From Deltaproteobacteria bacterium (GTDB lineage: Bacteria; Desulfobacterota; Desulfovibrionia; Desulfovibrionales; Desulfovibrionaceae): a DNA stretch of 64,000 nt. A program made the translations under genes and the position numbers. The stretch spans positions 86,235-150,234 of the forward strand of contig JAITWK010000038.1 in NCBI GenBank assembly GCA_031285295.1, read 5' to 3'. A model generated the notes under the pieces. The model was not told the DNA's origin and searched no databases. It saw nothing but the letters and a program-made list of their open reading frames with translations. This document shows, in pieces, positions 8,428-16,948 of this stretch; the stretch's first letter is position 1; each line of letters starts with the position of its first letter.

Positions 8428-8852
8428 AGCAACTCCTTCAGGCAGGCTTCGGGCGTCAAAATACGCAGTTGTGGCCATAGAAGCTGCCCTCTTTCCAGGT
8501 CTTTGACGTTATATGTAACAATGGCTTTGGCATTGCCAGCCACAGCCAGTTCTATCAAGTGGTTGTCACCCTCGTCAGGCAGATTGGGACGCCAGCCGTA
8601 ATAAATTGAAGTCCACCGACCCACGGCTGCAAGGGATTTCAAAACCTCAACCCGTTCTGTGTGAGTGGTGCTGTCCGTCCAGACCGAGCGGCCAAGCAAA
8701 TCTTCATACTCCAACCATAAGGCGTTGCCAAAAATTGGTGTACATTTACCTGTCAAAGCCGCCCGCAACATAGCACGAGAGGCTCCGCCGGAAGCATCTT
8801 TCGCCCGCAGAGCAGAAACGAAAACGTTGGTATCGATAACTATGGGGAACAT
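8424..8852 (-). CDS. PIN-domain toxin-type ribonuclease
   Basis: 142 residues with the PIN nuclease carboxylates visible: Asp in IVIDTNVFVSALR, Glu in LWLEYEDLLG, Asp in DEGDNHLIELA and a final Asp in VTYNVKDLE. It matches the 'putative toxin component, PIN family' group. The start MFPIVIDTN at 8852 is used because residues of the longer frame (to 9020) overlap the opposite end of the neighbouring lipoprotein gene and carry no domain. RNA is the expected substrate. Confidence 0.8.
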   Translation of the reverse strand: MFPIVIDTNVFVSALRAKDASGGASRAMLRAALTGKCTPIFGNALWLEYEDLLGRSVWTDSTTHTERVEVLKSLAAVGRWTSIYYGWRPNLPDEGDNHLIELAVAGNAKAIVTYNVKDLERGQLLWPQLRILTPEACLKELL

Positions 8853-8883
8853 TGTGACAGCGTATATGCCATCACTATTTATG

Positions 8884-9069
8884 TCAATCTTGCTTCTGCT
8901 CGGCGGGGGCCTTTTCCTGGGCATAGCCATCGTGATACCCCTGCCCAAGATCATTGATGCCATTTTCGATTTTTGCCTGGGCAGTGCCTGCGGTCCTGCC
9001 CATTTCACTGCACGCGCCAAGCGCCAGAAGCAGCGCGAATGGCAGGCAAAGCATAAGATATCTCTTCAT
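8884..9069 (-). CDS. small entericidin-like lipoprotein, paralogue 1
   Basis: 61 residues: lipoprotein signal ending LLALGAC, then a short charged tail with a LGQGYHDGYAQEKAPAEQ block. A paralogue lies at 19676-19885 with LGQTYEDNNAQEKDSAEQ, and the upstream sequences also match (TATTTTTTAAG, then GGATAAAAT before the ATG). The size and layout resemble entericidins, but homology to EcnA/B is not established. It is probably anchored in a cell-envelope membrane. Confidence 0.7.
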   Translation of the reverse strand: MKRYLMLCLPFALLLALGACSEMGRTAGTAQAKIENGINDLGQGYHDGYAQEKAPAEQKQD

Positions 9070-9122
9070 GATTTTATCCTTACTTAAAAAATACAGAGAG
9101 TGTTTAAATTACCCCCGTTCCA

Positions 9123-9776
9123 TTACGGCTTCAGCGCCAGAACGGCCTCTTTGCCGCCCACCATCATGAGCAGATCGCCTTTTTCCATGGGAATGCGCGG
9201 ATCCGGCACAAAGCGAAAATCGCTCTGCCCCGCTTTTTTGATTGCAACTACCATAACCTGATGCTCGGTGGTCAGGCTGAGTTCGGTCAGGGTTTTTCCG
9301 GCCCAAGCGGAAACACTGGCCTGTTGCAGCAAAACCCCGCCGTCCACATCCACAAAATCGAGCATGCCGGGGTTGCTGAGGCGCATGGCGGTAAGTCTGG
9401 CTACATCCGCTTCCGGTTGAATCACCTGATGCACGCCAAGGCGGCGCAGCACTTCCATGTGCTGCCTGCTGATGGCTTTGGCCAGAATGTTGCGCACTTT
9501 AAGGTCATGCAGGTTCAGGGCGGCGATAATTGAAGTATCCATGGATGAACCCACGCTCAGAGCCACGCAATCCATATCCTGAAAACGCAGTTGGTCGAGC
9601 AGGGTTTTATCGGTAGCATCGCCTTTATAGACCACGGAAAGAGCGTCCTGCGCGTTTTGCACAACAGTATCGTCGTTATCCAGCCCGATTACGCGATGCC
9701 CGTTCCGCATGAGCGATACACCAAGCTCCATGCCGAATTTTCCAAGGCCAATAATACCGATTTCCTGTTTTTTCAT
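9123..9776 (-). CDS. trkA: Trk/Ktr potassium uptake regulatory subunit
   Basis: A 217-residue RCK protein that gates a K+ channel on the cytoplasmic face. The N-terminal Rossmann fold has IIGLGKFG and the acidic end of strand 2 in IGLDNDD (nucleotide binding); a TrkA_C domain follows from about residue 135. The single RCK_N/RCK_C arrangement is of KtrA/TrkA-short type. It sits 59 bases downstream of the membrane subunit gene in the same direction. Confidence 0.93.
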   Translation of the reverse strand: MKKQEIGIIGLGKFGMELGVSLMRNGHRVIGLDNDDTVVQNAQDALSVVYKGDATDKTLLDQLRFQDMDCVALSVGSSMDTSIIAALNLHDLKVRNILAKAISRQHMEVLRRLGVHQVIQPEADVARLTAMRLSNPGMLDFVDVDGGVLLQQASVSAWAGKTLTELSLTTEHQVMVVAIKKAGQSDFRFVPDPRIPMEKGDLLMMVGGKEAVLALKP

Positions 9777-9835
9777 GCCAACCTCTAGGCTTTTTTAGCT
9801 GTAACGCGCCAGCTTTTTACAAATACGCAGCCAGA

Positions 9836-11194
9836 CTAACCGATGGAGAGGCTCCGCTCCGGCAGCCTGTAGCGCGGTTCGGTTTGCAGTTGCTGAATGG
9901 TGGTGATCAGCCAGATCGGGCCGAGCCGCCCCATATACATCAGGGCGCAATCAATGAGCTTTCCGGCGTCGGAAAGGTTGGGCGAAACCGTTGTGGTCAA
10001 GCCCACGGTGGCAAAGGCGGAAACCGCTTCAAAAAGGAGATCCAGCACCTGAAAAGGCGTTTTGCCGTGCGGGTTGGCACCGCCTTCGGTAAGGGCGAGC
10101 GCGAAGGTGGCCAGTCCAATGGCCAGAAAGGTGAAAATGAGCAGCAAAAAAGTTTTATTCAGGGTGGCCGTATCCACAGCCTTGCCGTCAACTACCACTT
10201 GCGAGCGCCCGCGCAGTTGCGCGGAAATGAAGGATAGCAGCACCCGGAAGCTGGTGGTTTTGATGCCGCCCGCGCAAGACCCCGGCGAACCGCCAATAAG
10301 CATGAGCAGAATCAGCACCAGCAGTGAAATATCCGTCAGGGAGCCGATCGTCACGGTGTTGAACCCGGCGGTACGCGCCGTTACGGACTGAAAGAACGAA
10401 GGCAGCACCAGTTCCGGCAGAGTGGAGGGATCGGAATCGTTGGCGAAATATTCAAAAAGCATCAACAGGGCCGCGCCCGCCACAATCAGAAAAATTGTTG
10501 TGCGCCAGACCAGTTTGGTTTGCAGGCTCCAGGGCGCGGCCCGTTGCCTGCGCAGCCGGGTGGTGATCTGGTACAGGCTTTCGTCCAGCACAGCAAAGCC
10601 AATGCCGCCAAGCACAATCATCGTCATGACCACCGTGGTTACCAGCGCGTTTTGCTGCCAGCTCATCAGGTTGTCCGACCAAAGCGCGAATCCGGCGTTG
10701 CAAAAAGCGGAAACCGTAAGGAAAATGGCCGAGAAAGCCGAAATTCTTTCCGGCTCGAACAGGCAAAGTATGGCTGCGGCGCAAAGCTCCAGCGTGAGAA
10801 TATAGATCAGCACCCGTTTAAGAAATTTGCCCAGGTTGAATGAGGGATCGTTAAGCAGGGCGTTGCCCACGGCCAGACGGTCGGTAAGCGAAATGCGATG
10901 GCTTACCAGATAAAGAATCAGGGTGGTGCAGGCGGTAATGCTGATGCCGCCCAGCTGAATCAGAAAGAGCATGACCACATGCCCGAAAGTGCTGAAGGTG
11001 GTGTAGATATCCACAGTGGAAAGCCCGGTTACGCATACCGAGGAAGTAGCAATAAAAAGAGCGTCGATATAGGCCACGGGCTTGCCCGCCTGAGCCAGCG
11101 GGCTCCATAGCAGGAGCGAGCCGATAAAAATGGCGGCAGCAAAGCTGGCTACCGGCAAAACAAAGGGAAGAACAAAACGATTTTGTGCACGCAT
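9836..11194 (-). CDS. trkH: Trk/Ktr potassium uptake membrane subunit
   Basis: 452 residues with about ten membrane helices arranged as four pore repeats. The selectivity-filter positions are visible as SVCVTGLS, AFCNAGFALW, ARTAGFNTV and FATVGLTTTV. It imports K+ together with the RCK subunit encoded next. KtrB is an equally good name; the single short RCK partner favours the Ktr type. Confidence 0.92.
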   Translation of the reverse strand: MRAQNRFVLPFVLPVASFAAAIFIGSLLLWSPLAQAGKPVAYIDALFIATSSVCVTGLSTVDIYTTFSTFGHVVMLFLIQLGGISITACTTLILYLVSHRISLTDRLAVGNALLNDPSFNLGKFLKRVLIYILTLELCAAAILCLFEPERISAFSAIFLTVSAFCNAGFALWSDNLMSWQQNALVTTVVMTMIVLGGIGFAVLDESLYQITTRLRRQRAAPWSLQTKLVWRTTIFLIVAGAALLMLFEYFANDSDPSTLPELVLPSFFQSVTARTAGFNTVTIGSLTDISLLVLILLMLIGGSPGSCAGGIKTTSFRVLLSFISAQLRGRSQVVVDGKAVDTATLNKTFLLLIFTFLAIGLATFALALTEGGANPHGKTPFQVLDLLFEAVSAFATVGLTTTVSPNLSDAGKLIDCALMYMGRLGPIWLITTIQQLQTEPRYRLPERSLSIG

Positions 11195-11276
11195 TACTGT
11201 ACGTTACGCTTATTGGGTCGCTTTGACAATGCGGCTATTTTTTTAGCAAGGTTTGTTTTTTTAGGAGGATGCCACC

Positions 11277-12632
11277 TCAAAAATAAAACAGGCTCAGCGC
11301 GATAAATCCCGGTCCCAGTATCGCGGCAGACCAGATCATGTAGCCGAAAAAGCTGGGCATCTTTACGCCGTGCCGTTCGGCTATGGATCGCACCATGAAA
11401 TTCGGCGCATTGCCGATATAAGTCGCGGCTCCCATAAACACCGCTCCGACCGATATGGCCGCAAGAGTCGGGGACAGTTCGCCGGTAAGCTGCGCCACAT
11501 CGCCGCCAGCGGTATTGAAGAACACCACATAAGTCGGCGCGTTATCCAAAAAGGCGGAAAGCAGCCCGCAGCTCCAGAAGTACATATTATTCACCGGCTG
11601 CCCGTTATGCGACACCAAACTTAGCAGCGGGGCCAGCACCCCTTCTTCGCCTGCCTGTAAAATAGCTATGGCAGGAATCATGGAGAGGAAAATTCCCAAA
11701 AAAATCTTGGCGACCTCGGCTATGGGTTCCCAGTTAAAGCCGTTCAGCAGGCGGCTTTCGTAGCTAGTAAAACGCAACGAGAGCGCGGCCATAACCAGCA
11801 GTCCGGCGTTGCGAAAAATCTCCCGCCAGCCCAGTTCCACATGATACAGGGTGACGCTGCCCCAAGCGGCGGCCCAGTTGCTCCCGCTTATCAGCACCAC
11901 GCCGATAATTACCAGTAAAAACAAAAAGTTAATCTTTCCCTGCAAGTAAATACGGCCACGCTGGCCGCAGTTGGGAACATCTTCCGGCAGCAGTGGCCTT
12001 CCTTCACGAATCCATAGCCAGGTATCCAGAATAAAATATACCAGGAGCAGCAGGCTGGACATAAAAATTACCGGCACAGCCAGATGTACGGCTGTCCAGA
12101 AGAAGGGCACCCCGCGCAAAAAGCCGAGGAACAGAGGCGGATCTCCCAGTGGGGTAAGCCCGCCGCCGATGTTGGCCACCAGGAAAATAAAAAAGACCAC
12201 GGTATGCGTTTTATGCTTGCGGTGTTCGTTGGCCTTGAGCAAGGGGCGGATAAACAGCATGGCCGCTCCGGTAGTGCCCATAAAGCTGGCCAGCAGCGTT
12301 CCGGCCAGCAGCATGGCGGTGTTTACGCCCGGCTTGCCCGTGAAAGGACAGGACTGGCTGATGCCGCCCGCCACTGTGAACAGCGCAAAAAGCAGGATGA
12401 CGAAGGGAAGGTATTCCAGCAGCAGGGTATGCCAAGCTTGATAAAGAGCAAGCTCCGGCCCAAAAACGGCCGCGCAGGGCAGCAAAAAAGCCAGCCCCCA
12501 GCCCACAGCCGCCTTGCCGTAATGCCGCTCCCAAAAATGCGGCGCGACAAGCGGACAAATGGCCGTTGAAAGCAACATGCCGACAAAGGGGATTACCCAA
12601 AAAATACTTAGCTCCGCGCCTGATAAGTGCAA
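11277..12632 (-). CDS. NhaD/CitM-like sodium:proton antiporter family protein
   Basis: About 451 residues with roughly 12 hydrophobic segments typical of the ion-transporter superfamily that includes NhaD and citrate carriers. The blocks VANIGGGLTPLGDPP and TYIGNAPNFMVRSIA are characteristic of the NhaD-like branch. The start is taken as TTG 12632, five bases after AGGAGG; an in-frame TTG at 12653 is the alternative, but it lies before that site. It lies beside the potassium system, consistent with ion homeostasis. The transported ion is inferred. Confidence 0.8.
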   Translation of the reverse strand: MHLSGAELSIFWVIPFVGMLLSTAICPLVAPHFWERHYGKAAVGWGLAFLLPCAAVFGPELALYQAWHTLLLEYLPFVILLFALFTVAGGISQSCPFTGKPGVNTAMLLAGTLLASFMGTTGAAMLFIRPLLKANEHRKHKTHTVVFFIFLVANIGGGLTPLGDPPLFLGFLRGVPFFWTAVHLAVPVIFMSSLLLLVYFILDTWLWIREGRPLLPEDVPNCGQRGRIYLQGKINFLFLLVIIGVVLISGSNWAAAWGSVTLYHVELGWREIFRNAGLLVMAALSLRFTSYESRLLNGFNWEPIAEVAKIFLGIFLSMIPAIAILQAGEEGVLAPLLSLVSHNGQPVNNMYFWSCGLLSAFLDNAPTYVVFFNTAGGDVAQLTGELSPTLAAISVGAVFMGAATYIGNAPNFMVRSIAERHGVKMPSFFGYMIWSAAILGPGFIALSLFYF

Positions 12633-12726
12633 ATGCGCCTCCTGACTATTCAAGGTAACACCGCATATTTATATGATAAATTATAAAATTAAAAGCGAAA
12701 AAGCTATAATTTCGCCACATGGTAAG

Positions 12727-12745
12727 CGCGTATTCGTAATACGCG
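12727..12745. promoter_or_regulatory. palindrome in divergent intergenic region
   Basis: CGCGTATT and AATACGCG around a 3-base centre, between the antiporter gene and the divergent 12897 gene. It could be an operator; no binding protein is known. Confidence 0.3.
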
Positions 12746-12896
12746 GCAGCTGTATGTGTGGATATTGGGGGATGATTACGCTGCGGTCTTAACCTGCTAT
12801 TTTATTGATCAAAATTCAAATCCAGTCTACAATTCCATAATGAATATGGCAACTTCTTTACTTTTGTCCTGCACATAACCTGCACATGGAGGTGTG

Positions 12897-13688
12897 ATGT
12901 CCGAGATTGAGCTTGCTATATGCACCTTGGTGAAAAAACCAATGACACTAGGCATGTTGGGTACGCTTCTTAAAGGGCGCGGATACAGTGCCAGCGGCAA
13001 GCTGAAGCACATCGCTTCCAAAGTTCCGGGATTTGCAGTCTATCAAGTCGAAGGTGATACTGTTATCGCACCGGAGCAATATATCGGACAAACTCCGGAT
13101 GGCGCTGTCCCGGCGTATCATGTCGCATTACCAAAAATTCTTGTAGATTTTATTAACGCCCAGGATGAACTGGTGCGTCCTCTCTTGAAAGTTCCCATGG
13201 AATACCTTACCAATCGAATTTTTTTGCAAGAGCAGCCGCCGGTCGATATTTATACGGATGGTTCCTGCATCTCTGCGACAAAAGTCGGTGGATGGGCGGT
13301 GGTCTTTCCGGAAAAAACGCTTTCCGGCAATTTTATACGGACGACATCAATGAGGGCGGAGCTATGGGCTATTGCCATGGCTCTTGAAAATACAACGTAC
13401 CATGCTGTTATTCATACGGATTGCCAATACGCCATACACGCCATTCAAAAAGGCAAACGGAGCGTGAATGACGATCTTGTGCAACATATTCGCGGCATGC
13501 TTCAATCACGTAATGTGATATTCCAATGGGTTAAAGGGCATATGGGAACACCCGGAAACGAAGCAGCCCATAAGGAAGCGTGCCGACAAGCGCACATGTC
13601 TTCTAGCAACAAGGATTTGGGATATGAAGAGCAACGAGCGCGCGAAAAGCTAAAAAAGCAAACAAACCCAGTGGCACCGGAAAGTTGA
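12897..13688 (+). CDS. OST-HTH (LOTUS)-like domain fused to RNase H-like domain
   Basis: 263 residues. The N-terminal region (about 10-58: MLGTLLKGRGY, then KLKHIASKVPGFAVYQVEG) resembles the OST-HTH/LOTUS winged helix that binds RNA. The C-terminal RNase H fold (about 115-245) shows Asp in IYTDGSCIS, Glu in SMRAELWAIA, Asp in VIHTDCQYA and the VKGHMGTPGNEAAH segment. The fourth carboxylate of RNase HI is replaced by His here (GNEAAHKEA against the usual GNExxD). The start is ATG 12897 after GGAGG. It is the first gene of the accessory region. The RNase H call is firm; the LOTUS call is tentative. Confidence 0.7.
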   Translation: MSEIELAICTLVKKPMTLGMLGTLLKGRGYSASGKLKHIASKVPGFAVYQVEGDTVIAPEQYIGQTPDGAVPAYHVALPKILVDFINAQDELVRPLLKVPMEYLTNRIFLQEQPPVDIYTDGSCISATKVGGWAVVFPEKTLSGNFIRTTSMRAELWAIAMALENTTYHAVIHTDCQYAIHAIQKGKRSVNDDLVQHIRGMLQSRNVIFQWVKGHMGTPGNEAAHKEACRQAHMSSSNKDLGYEEQRAREKLKKQTNPVAPES

Positions 13689-13704
13689 GGGATAGCAGTA
13701 TATC

Positions 13705-13790
13705 TTGTACGGCAAAAAATACGGTGCTGCCGATCCGCAACTAGTTGAAGGTGATATATTTCGCATGATTATCAGCGTACCGGAGTTTGA
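13705..13790 (+). pseudogene. C-terminal fragment of an AlbA_2-type family gene
   Basis: An 86-base stretch about 80% identical to 15554-15639 inside the AlbA_2-type gene. It reads LYGKKYGAADPQLVEGD in frame, without start or rest of gene. It is a remnant of a second family member or of a rearrangement, and forms a direct repeat around the XRE/GNAT cassette. Confidence 0.7.
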
Positions 13791-13827
13791 TCATATTCTT
13801 TGGTGTAGAGTCGCCATTTCCAAATGG

Positions 13828-14151
13828 TTACAATATCGCTGGCTCCAACTGTGAGAAATTGGAAATTTTTACAGTTCCCTCAGGAAAACACGCGGTTATT
13901 TGTAACTCTCCACCCATAGCCTCAATATGGCTTCGCAAGGTGGAAATATACATATCTGTGCGTTGCTCCAGCTTGGCAATGGCTGGCTGCTGTACTCGCA
14001 GATTTTCGGCAAGCATTTTTTGAGAAAGGCCACGGGCGCGGCGCAATTCATGCAAAGGCATTTCGGCCATAATAGCGCCAATCTGCCCGGCCACATCCGC
14101 CTGGGCTTGTTCGCTAATGGCGTTGCGAAGCGTTGAAAATTTCTTTGTCAT
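13828..14151 (-). CDS. XRE-family helix-turn-helix regulator (antitoxin-like)
   Basis: 107 residues with a HigA/XRE-type helix-turn-helix (LRRARGLSQKMLAENLRVQQ, about residues 40-60) and a C-terminal strand region. Such proteins are commonly antitoxins of RelE/HigB toxins, but no toxin gene adjoins it. The start at 14151 (MTKKFSTLRNAI) is favoured by domain length; 14172 is possible. A perfect 11-bp palindrome lies just upstream and probably serves for autoregulation. Confidence 0.7.
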   Translation of the reverse strand: MTKKFSTLRNAISEQAQADVAGQIGAIMAEMPLHELRRARGLSQKMLAENLRVQQPAIAKLEQRTDMYISTLRSHIEAMGGELQITACFPEGTVKISNFSQLEPAIL

Positions 14152-14174
14152 TTTGGGAATAATATTATCCATCC

Positions 14175-14202
14175 AAAAACATTCCGTCAATGGAATGTTT
14201 TT
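14175..14202. promoter_or_regulatory. palindromic operator between XRE and GNAT genes
   Basis: Perfect 11-bp arms AAAAACATTCC and GGAATGTTTTT around a 6-base centre, sitting between the divergent XRE and acetyltransferase starts. The size and position fit an operator for the XRE dimer. Confidence 0.6.
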
Positions 14203-14215
14203 AACAAAAACTAAA

Positions 14216-14659
14216 ATGCCCGAGACACTAACCTTCGCCCGTGCCGATTCCCCGGCGGAATACGCCATCTGCACCGATATCTGGCTGCAAGCCTCCATTG
14301 TCGGGCATCCGTTCATCGAGAAAGATTTTTGGAAAAACAAGCAACAGGCCATGACCGAGCAGTACCTGCCCGCCTCCAAGGTGCTGCTTGCCTATGACGA
14401 AGGTGTGCCGGTCGGCTTCGCTGCCACATGCGGTACGATTCTGGCCGCGCTGTTCGTTCTGCCCTCCCGCTGGAAAAACGGTATCGGACGCAAATTGTTG
14501 CAACAACTTTTTGCCGATCACCAAAAGTTGGAACTGTCGGTGTACCAAAAGAACCAGCGGGCAACGGCTTTCTACACGCACATGGGGTTTAGGGTGATAC
14601 GGCAACAGGTCTGCCAGCATACCGGTGAGACGGAAACCGTGATGCGCTGGCAATCCTGA
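14216..14659 (+). CDS. GNAT-family N-acetyltransferase
   Basis: 147 residues with a GNAT fold: an acceptor-side N-terminus (ADSPAEYAICTDIWLQAS) and the acetyl-CoA pyrophosphate loop region WKNGIGRKLLQQL (about residues 84-96), then YQKNQRATAFYTHMGF near the end. The start is ATG 14216; an ATG at 14195 lies inside the palindrome. No good ribosome site is visible for either. It is divergent from the XRE gene, and could be a GNAT toxin partner of that regulator or an independent enzyme. The substrate is unknown. Confidence 0.75.
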   Translation: MPETLTFARADSPAEYAICTDIWLQASIVGHPFIEKDFWKNKQQAMTEQYLPASKVLLAYDEGVPVGFAATCGTILAALFVLPSRWKNGIGRKLLQQLFADHQKLELSVYQKNQRATAFYTHMGFRVIRQQVCQHTGETETVMRWQS

Positions 14660-14737
14660 TTTTTATTGGTTATGGTTATTTAAGGAAAAACAAATGCAAC
14701 TGAACGAACAACATAAACCTATCTATCCATAGATGCC

Positions 14738-15973
14738 GTGACCGTGGAGGGGGCAACCGTGCTGGTTGTCTTTGTTCCGGAAAGTTCACAGGTGCATCGT
14801 TGCAATGGGCGGATTTATGACCGCAACGAAGACGGCGACTTCGACATCACCGACAACACCTCACAAGTCGCCCACCTGTATTTACGTAAGCAGACCAATT
14901 TCACTGAAAACCGGGTATACCCCTGGATTCAGCCGGAATGCCTGCGGGTAGATTTGATCGAACGCTGCCGTCGCTATGTTCGTATCAACCGAAAAAATCA
15001 TCCTTGGACTGACATGGATGATGAGCAATTGCTCAAAAGCGCACAACTGATCCAGATTGACCCGGAAACACGGAAAGCCGGTGTCACTTTGGCTGGTGTG
15101 ATGCTTTTCGGCACGGACGCGCAGATATTGCAAGTCTGCCCACCACACCGCACGGATTGCATTTTGCGTAAGGTGGATCTGGATCGATACGATGACCGGG
15201 ATTTGATCCGTACCAATCTGCTCGACAGTTACGATCGGATATTGGCGTTCATACAAAAGCATTTGCCGGATCCGTTCTACCTTGAGGGCATGGAGCGCCG
15301 CAGTTTGCGTGATGCCATTTTCCGGGAAGTCGCGTCAAATATTCTGATCCACCGCGAATACGCGAGCGGTGTTCCGGCACGGCTGATCATTGAGCGTGGA
15401 AAGGTTACCACATTCAATGCGAACCGCCCGCATGGTTTTGGCCTGCTCGACCCGGAAACCTCCGTACCTTATCCCAAAAACCCGGTACTCGGAGCCTTTT
15501 TTCGAGAAATCGACCGGGCAGACGAACTCGGTTCAGGTATGCGTAAGATGGTGCTGTACGGTAAGAAGTATGGCGGCATTGACCCGCAACTCATTGAAGG
15601 CGATATATTTCGCATGGTTATCAGCGTGCCGGAGTTTGAACAGTCGGGGTATCTTTCAACCGACAATGTTGCAGCTATTCAGGAAGTACTTGGGCCGGGA
15701 TCAAGTCGGGATCAAGTCGGGATCAAGTCGGAACCAAGTCGGGATCAAGTCGCAATATTACATAACTGCCTGAATGAAATAAGTATTAGTGAATTGATGA
15801 AGTCTATGGGTAGAACGAGCAGGGCAAGGCTAAGAGAACAAGTGCTCAAGCCCTTAATTGAATCAGGCTGGCTTGAAATGACCATCCCTGACAAACCGAC
15901 CAGCAGCAGGCAAAAATATCGTACGACAGAAAAGGGCAAGATTTTTTTACATCTCCAGCCTAACACCAAATAA
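14738..15973 (+). CDS. AlbA_2/COG2865-type ATP-binding regulator, N-terminally truncated
   Basis: A 411-residue open frame matching the middle and C-terminal parts of DNA-binding AlbA_2 plus ATPase-C-like proteins (FREVASNILIHREYASG, then ADELGSGMRKM). The N-terminal AlbA_2 domain is mostly missing. Upstream, an ATG at 14694 with an AAGGA site reads only 12 codons (MQLNEQHKPIYP) before a stop in another frame, which looks like the scar of a deletion plus frameshift. The GTG at 14738 has no convincing ribosome site. A short tandem repeat lies in the C-terminal part, followed by a winged-helix-like end. It is likely a decaying gene. Confidence 0.7.
   Translation: MTVEGATVLVVFVPESSQVHRCNGRIYDRNEDGDFDITDNTSQVAHLYLRKQTNFTENRVYPWIQPECLRVDLIERCRRYVRINRKNHPWTDMDDEQLLKSAQLIQIDPETRKAGVTLAGVMLFGTDAQILQVCPPHRTDCILRKVDLDRYDDRDLIRTNLLDSYDRILAFIQKHLPDPFYLEGMERRSLRDAIFREVASNILIHREYASGVPARLIIERGKVTTFNANRPHGFGLLDPETSVPYPKNPVLGAFFREIDRADELGSGMRKMVLYGKKYGGIDPQLIEGDIFRMVISVPEFEQSGYLSTDNVAAIQEVLGPGSSRDQVGIKSEPSRDQVAILHNCLNEISISELMKSMGRTSRARLREQVLKPLIESGWLEMTIPDKPTSSRQKYRTTEKGKIFLHLQPNTK
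15697..15751 (+). repeat. five tandem 11-bp repeats inside coding sequence
   Basis: Unit GGGATCAAGTC occurs five times in a row; the fourth copy is diverged (GGAACCAAGTC). Eleven is not a multiple of three, so gain or loss of one unit would shift the reading frame of the host gene. Confidence 0.85.
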
Positions 15974-16029
15974 GCATTGTTTCTCTTGTTGAGAAGATTC
16001 GTGAAATAACGACAAAAAGGATAACGTCA

Positions 16030-16212
16030 ATGGCAATTCCTGATTTTCAAAGCTTCATGCTGCCCGTGCTTCGCTTGGCGGCTCGTGGTCCTATACGCAC
16101 GACCGATACCATAGCACACCTATCTGACGAGTTTTCTCTTACCGAAGCCGAACGTCACGAATTGCTTGGGAGGATTGCACTGCTGCCTTATGAGGGGGTA
16201 GTATTGGGGTAA
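16030..16212 (+). pseudogene. Mrr restriction endonuclease N-terminal stub
   Basis: 60 codons matching the N-terminal winged-helix domain of Mrr-type enzymes (MAIPDFQSFMLPVLRLAA, then LSDEFSLTEAERHELL). Mrr proteins are about 300 residues, and the catalytic domain is absent. After the stop at 16212 no continuation is seen in other frames. An AAGGATAA site precedes the start. A broken restriction gene. Confidence 0.75.
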
Positions 16213-16432
16213 GGAGCATTAATAGCAGCTTGAATGCCATCCGAGATGGACATAGTTCAATTCTGCCCATCTCCACCAGAAAAATTTAAGGACTTACATG
16301 AAAATGCAGATCCTTTTTTTGTGGGAAAAATTTGAAGAATGGGAAAAGTCGGAGTTCACTTTGGAATTTTGGAGTGCACGCTTGACCAGCAGTGCGTAAG
16401 GTTCTATCACTCAACATATAAAGGAAGAACCA

Positions 16433-16732
16433 ATGACCCATCAAGAAGTTGTTGCCTATATTCAAAATTATGGGACGCCACTTAATTCAGCAAAAATAGT
16501 TAATAATAATACAATAAGGTATACTGTCGGCAACACGGATAAGTGGTTAAGAATTTCCTACATACTAAATGCTCATCAAACATATAAAGGCATGACAGTA
16601 CAGCCTATAAATTTGGATAATATTCAAGGCATGAGGACTACTGGGTGTCATCGCAGGTTTGCACTTAATTTAATGGTTGGAATGGGGTATGCAACACGCA
16701 ATGGCAATGATTATACTATTATACAGGGATAA
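16433..16732 (+). CDS. hypothetical protein, AT-rich
   Basis: 99 residues with a good ribosome site (AAGGAAGAACC before the ATG). No family recognised. Moderately basic, no signal peptide or membrane segment. Base composition is clearly more AT-rich than the core genes, as in the following HNH-like gene, which suggests recent acquisition. Confidence 0.5.
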   Translation: MTHQEVVAYIQNYGTPLNSAKIVNNNTIRYTVGNTDKWLRISYILNAHQTYKGMTVQPINLDNIQGMRTTGCHRRFALNLMVGMGYATRNGNDYTIIQG

Positions 16733-16948
16733 AATACCATATTTTTTTAAATCAAATGATCAGGTAATCAAAAATCATGATGTCTTAATGTTCGATTGTT
16801 ATTGACTTTGTGTTTCTAAATAGTAAGCGCAATAAAGAGTTCTAGTTTTTCTAGGATTATTTGATATGTGACAGCGATAAGCATGAAAAATAGCCAATTA
16901 ATTAAATATGGTAATTCGGATACTCAGATTTGCGAAAGAGGAATAATT

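Noticed and set aside
15697..15751. CRISPR array
   Set aside because: Units are 11 bp, contiguous, with no spacers, and inside a coding frame; no cas genes.
16233..16336. 34-codon frame after the Mrr stub
   Set aside because: No ribosome site, no family match; treated as part of the decayed stretch.
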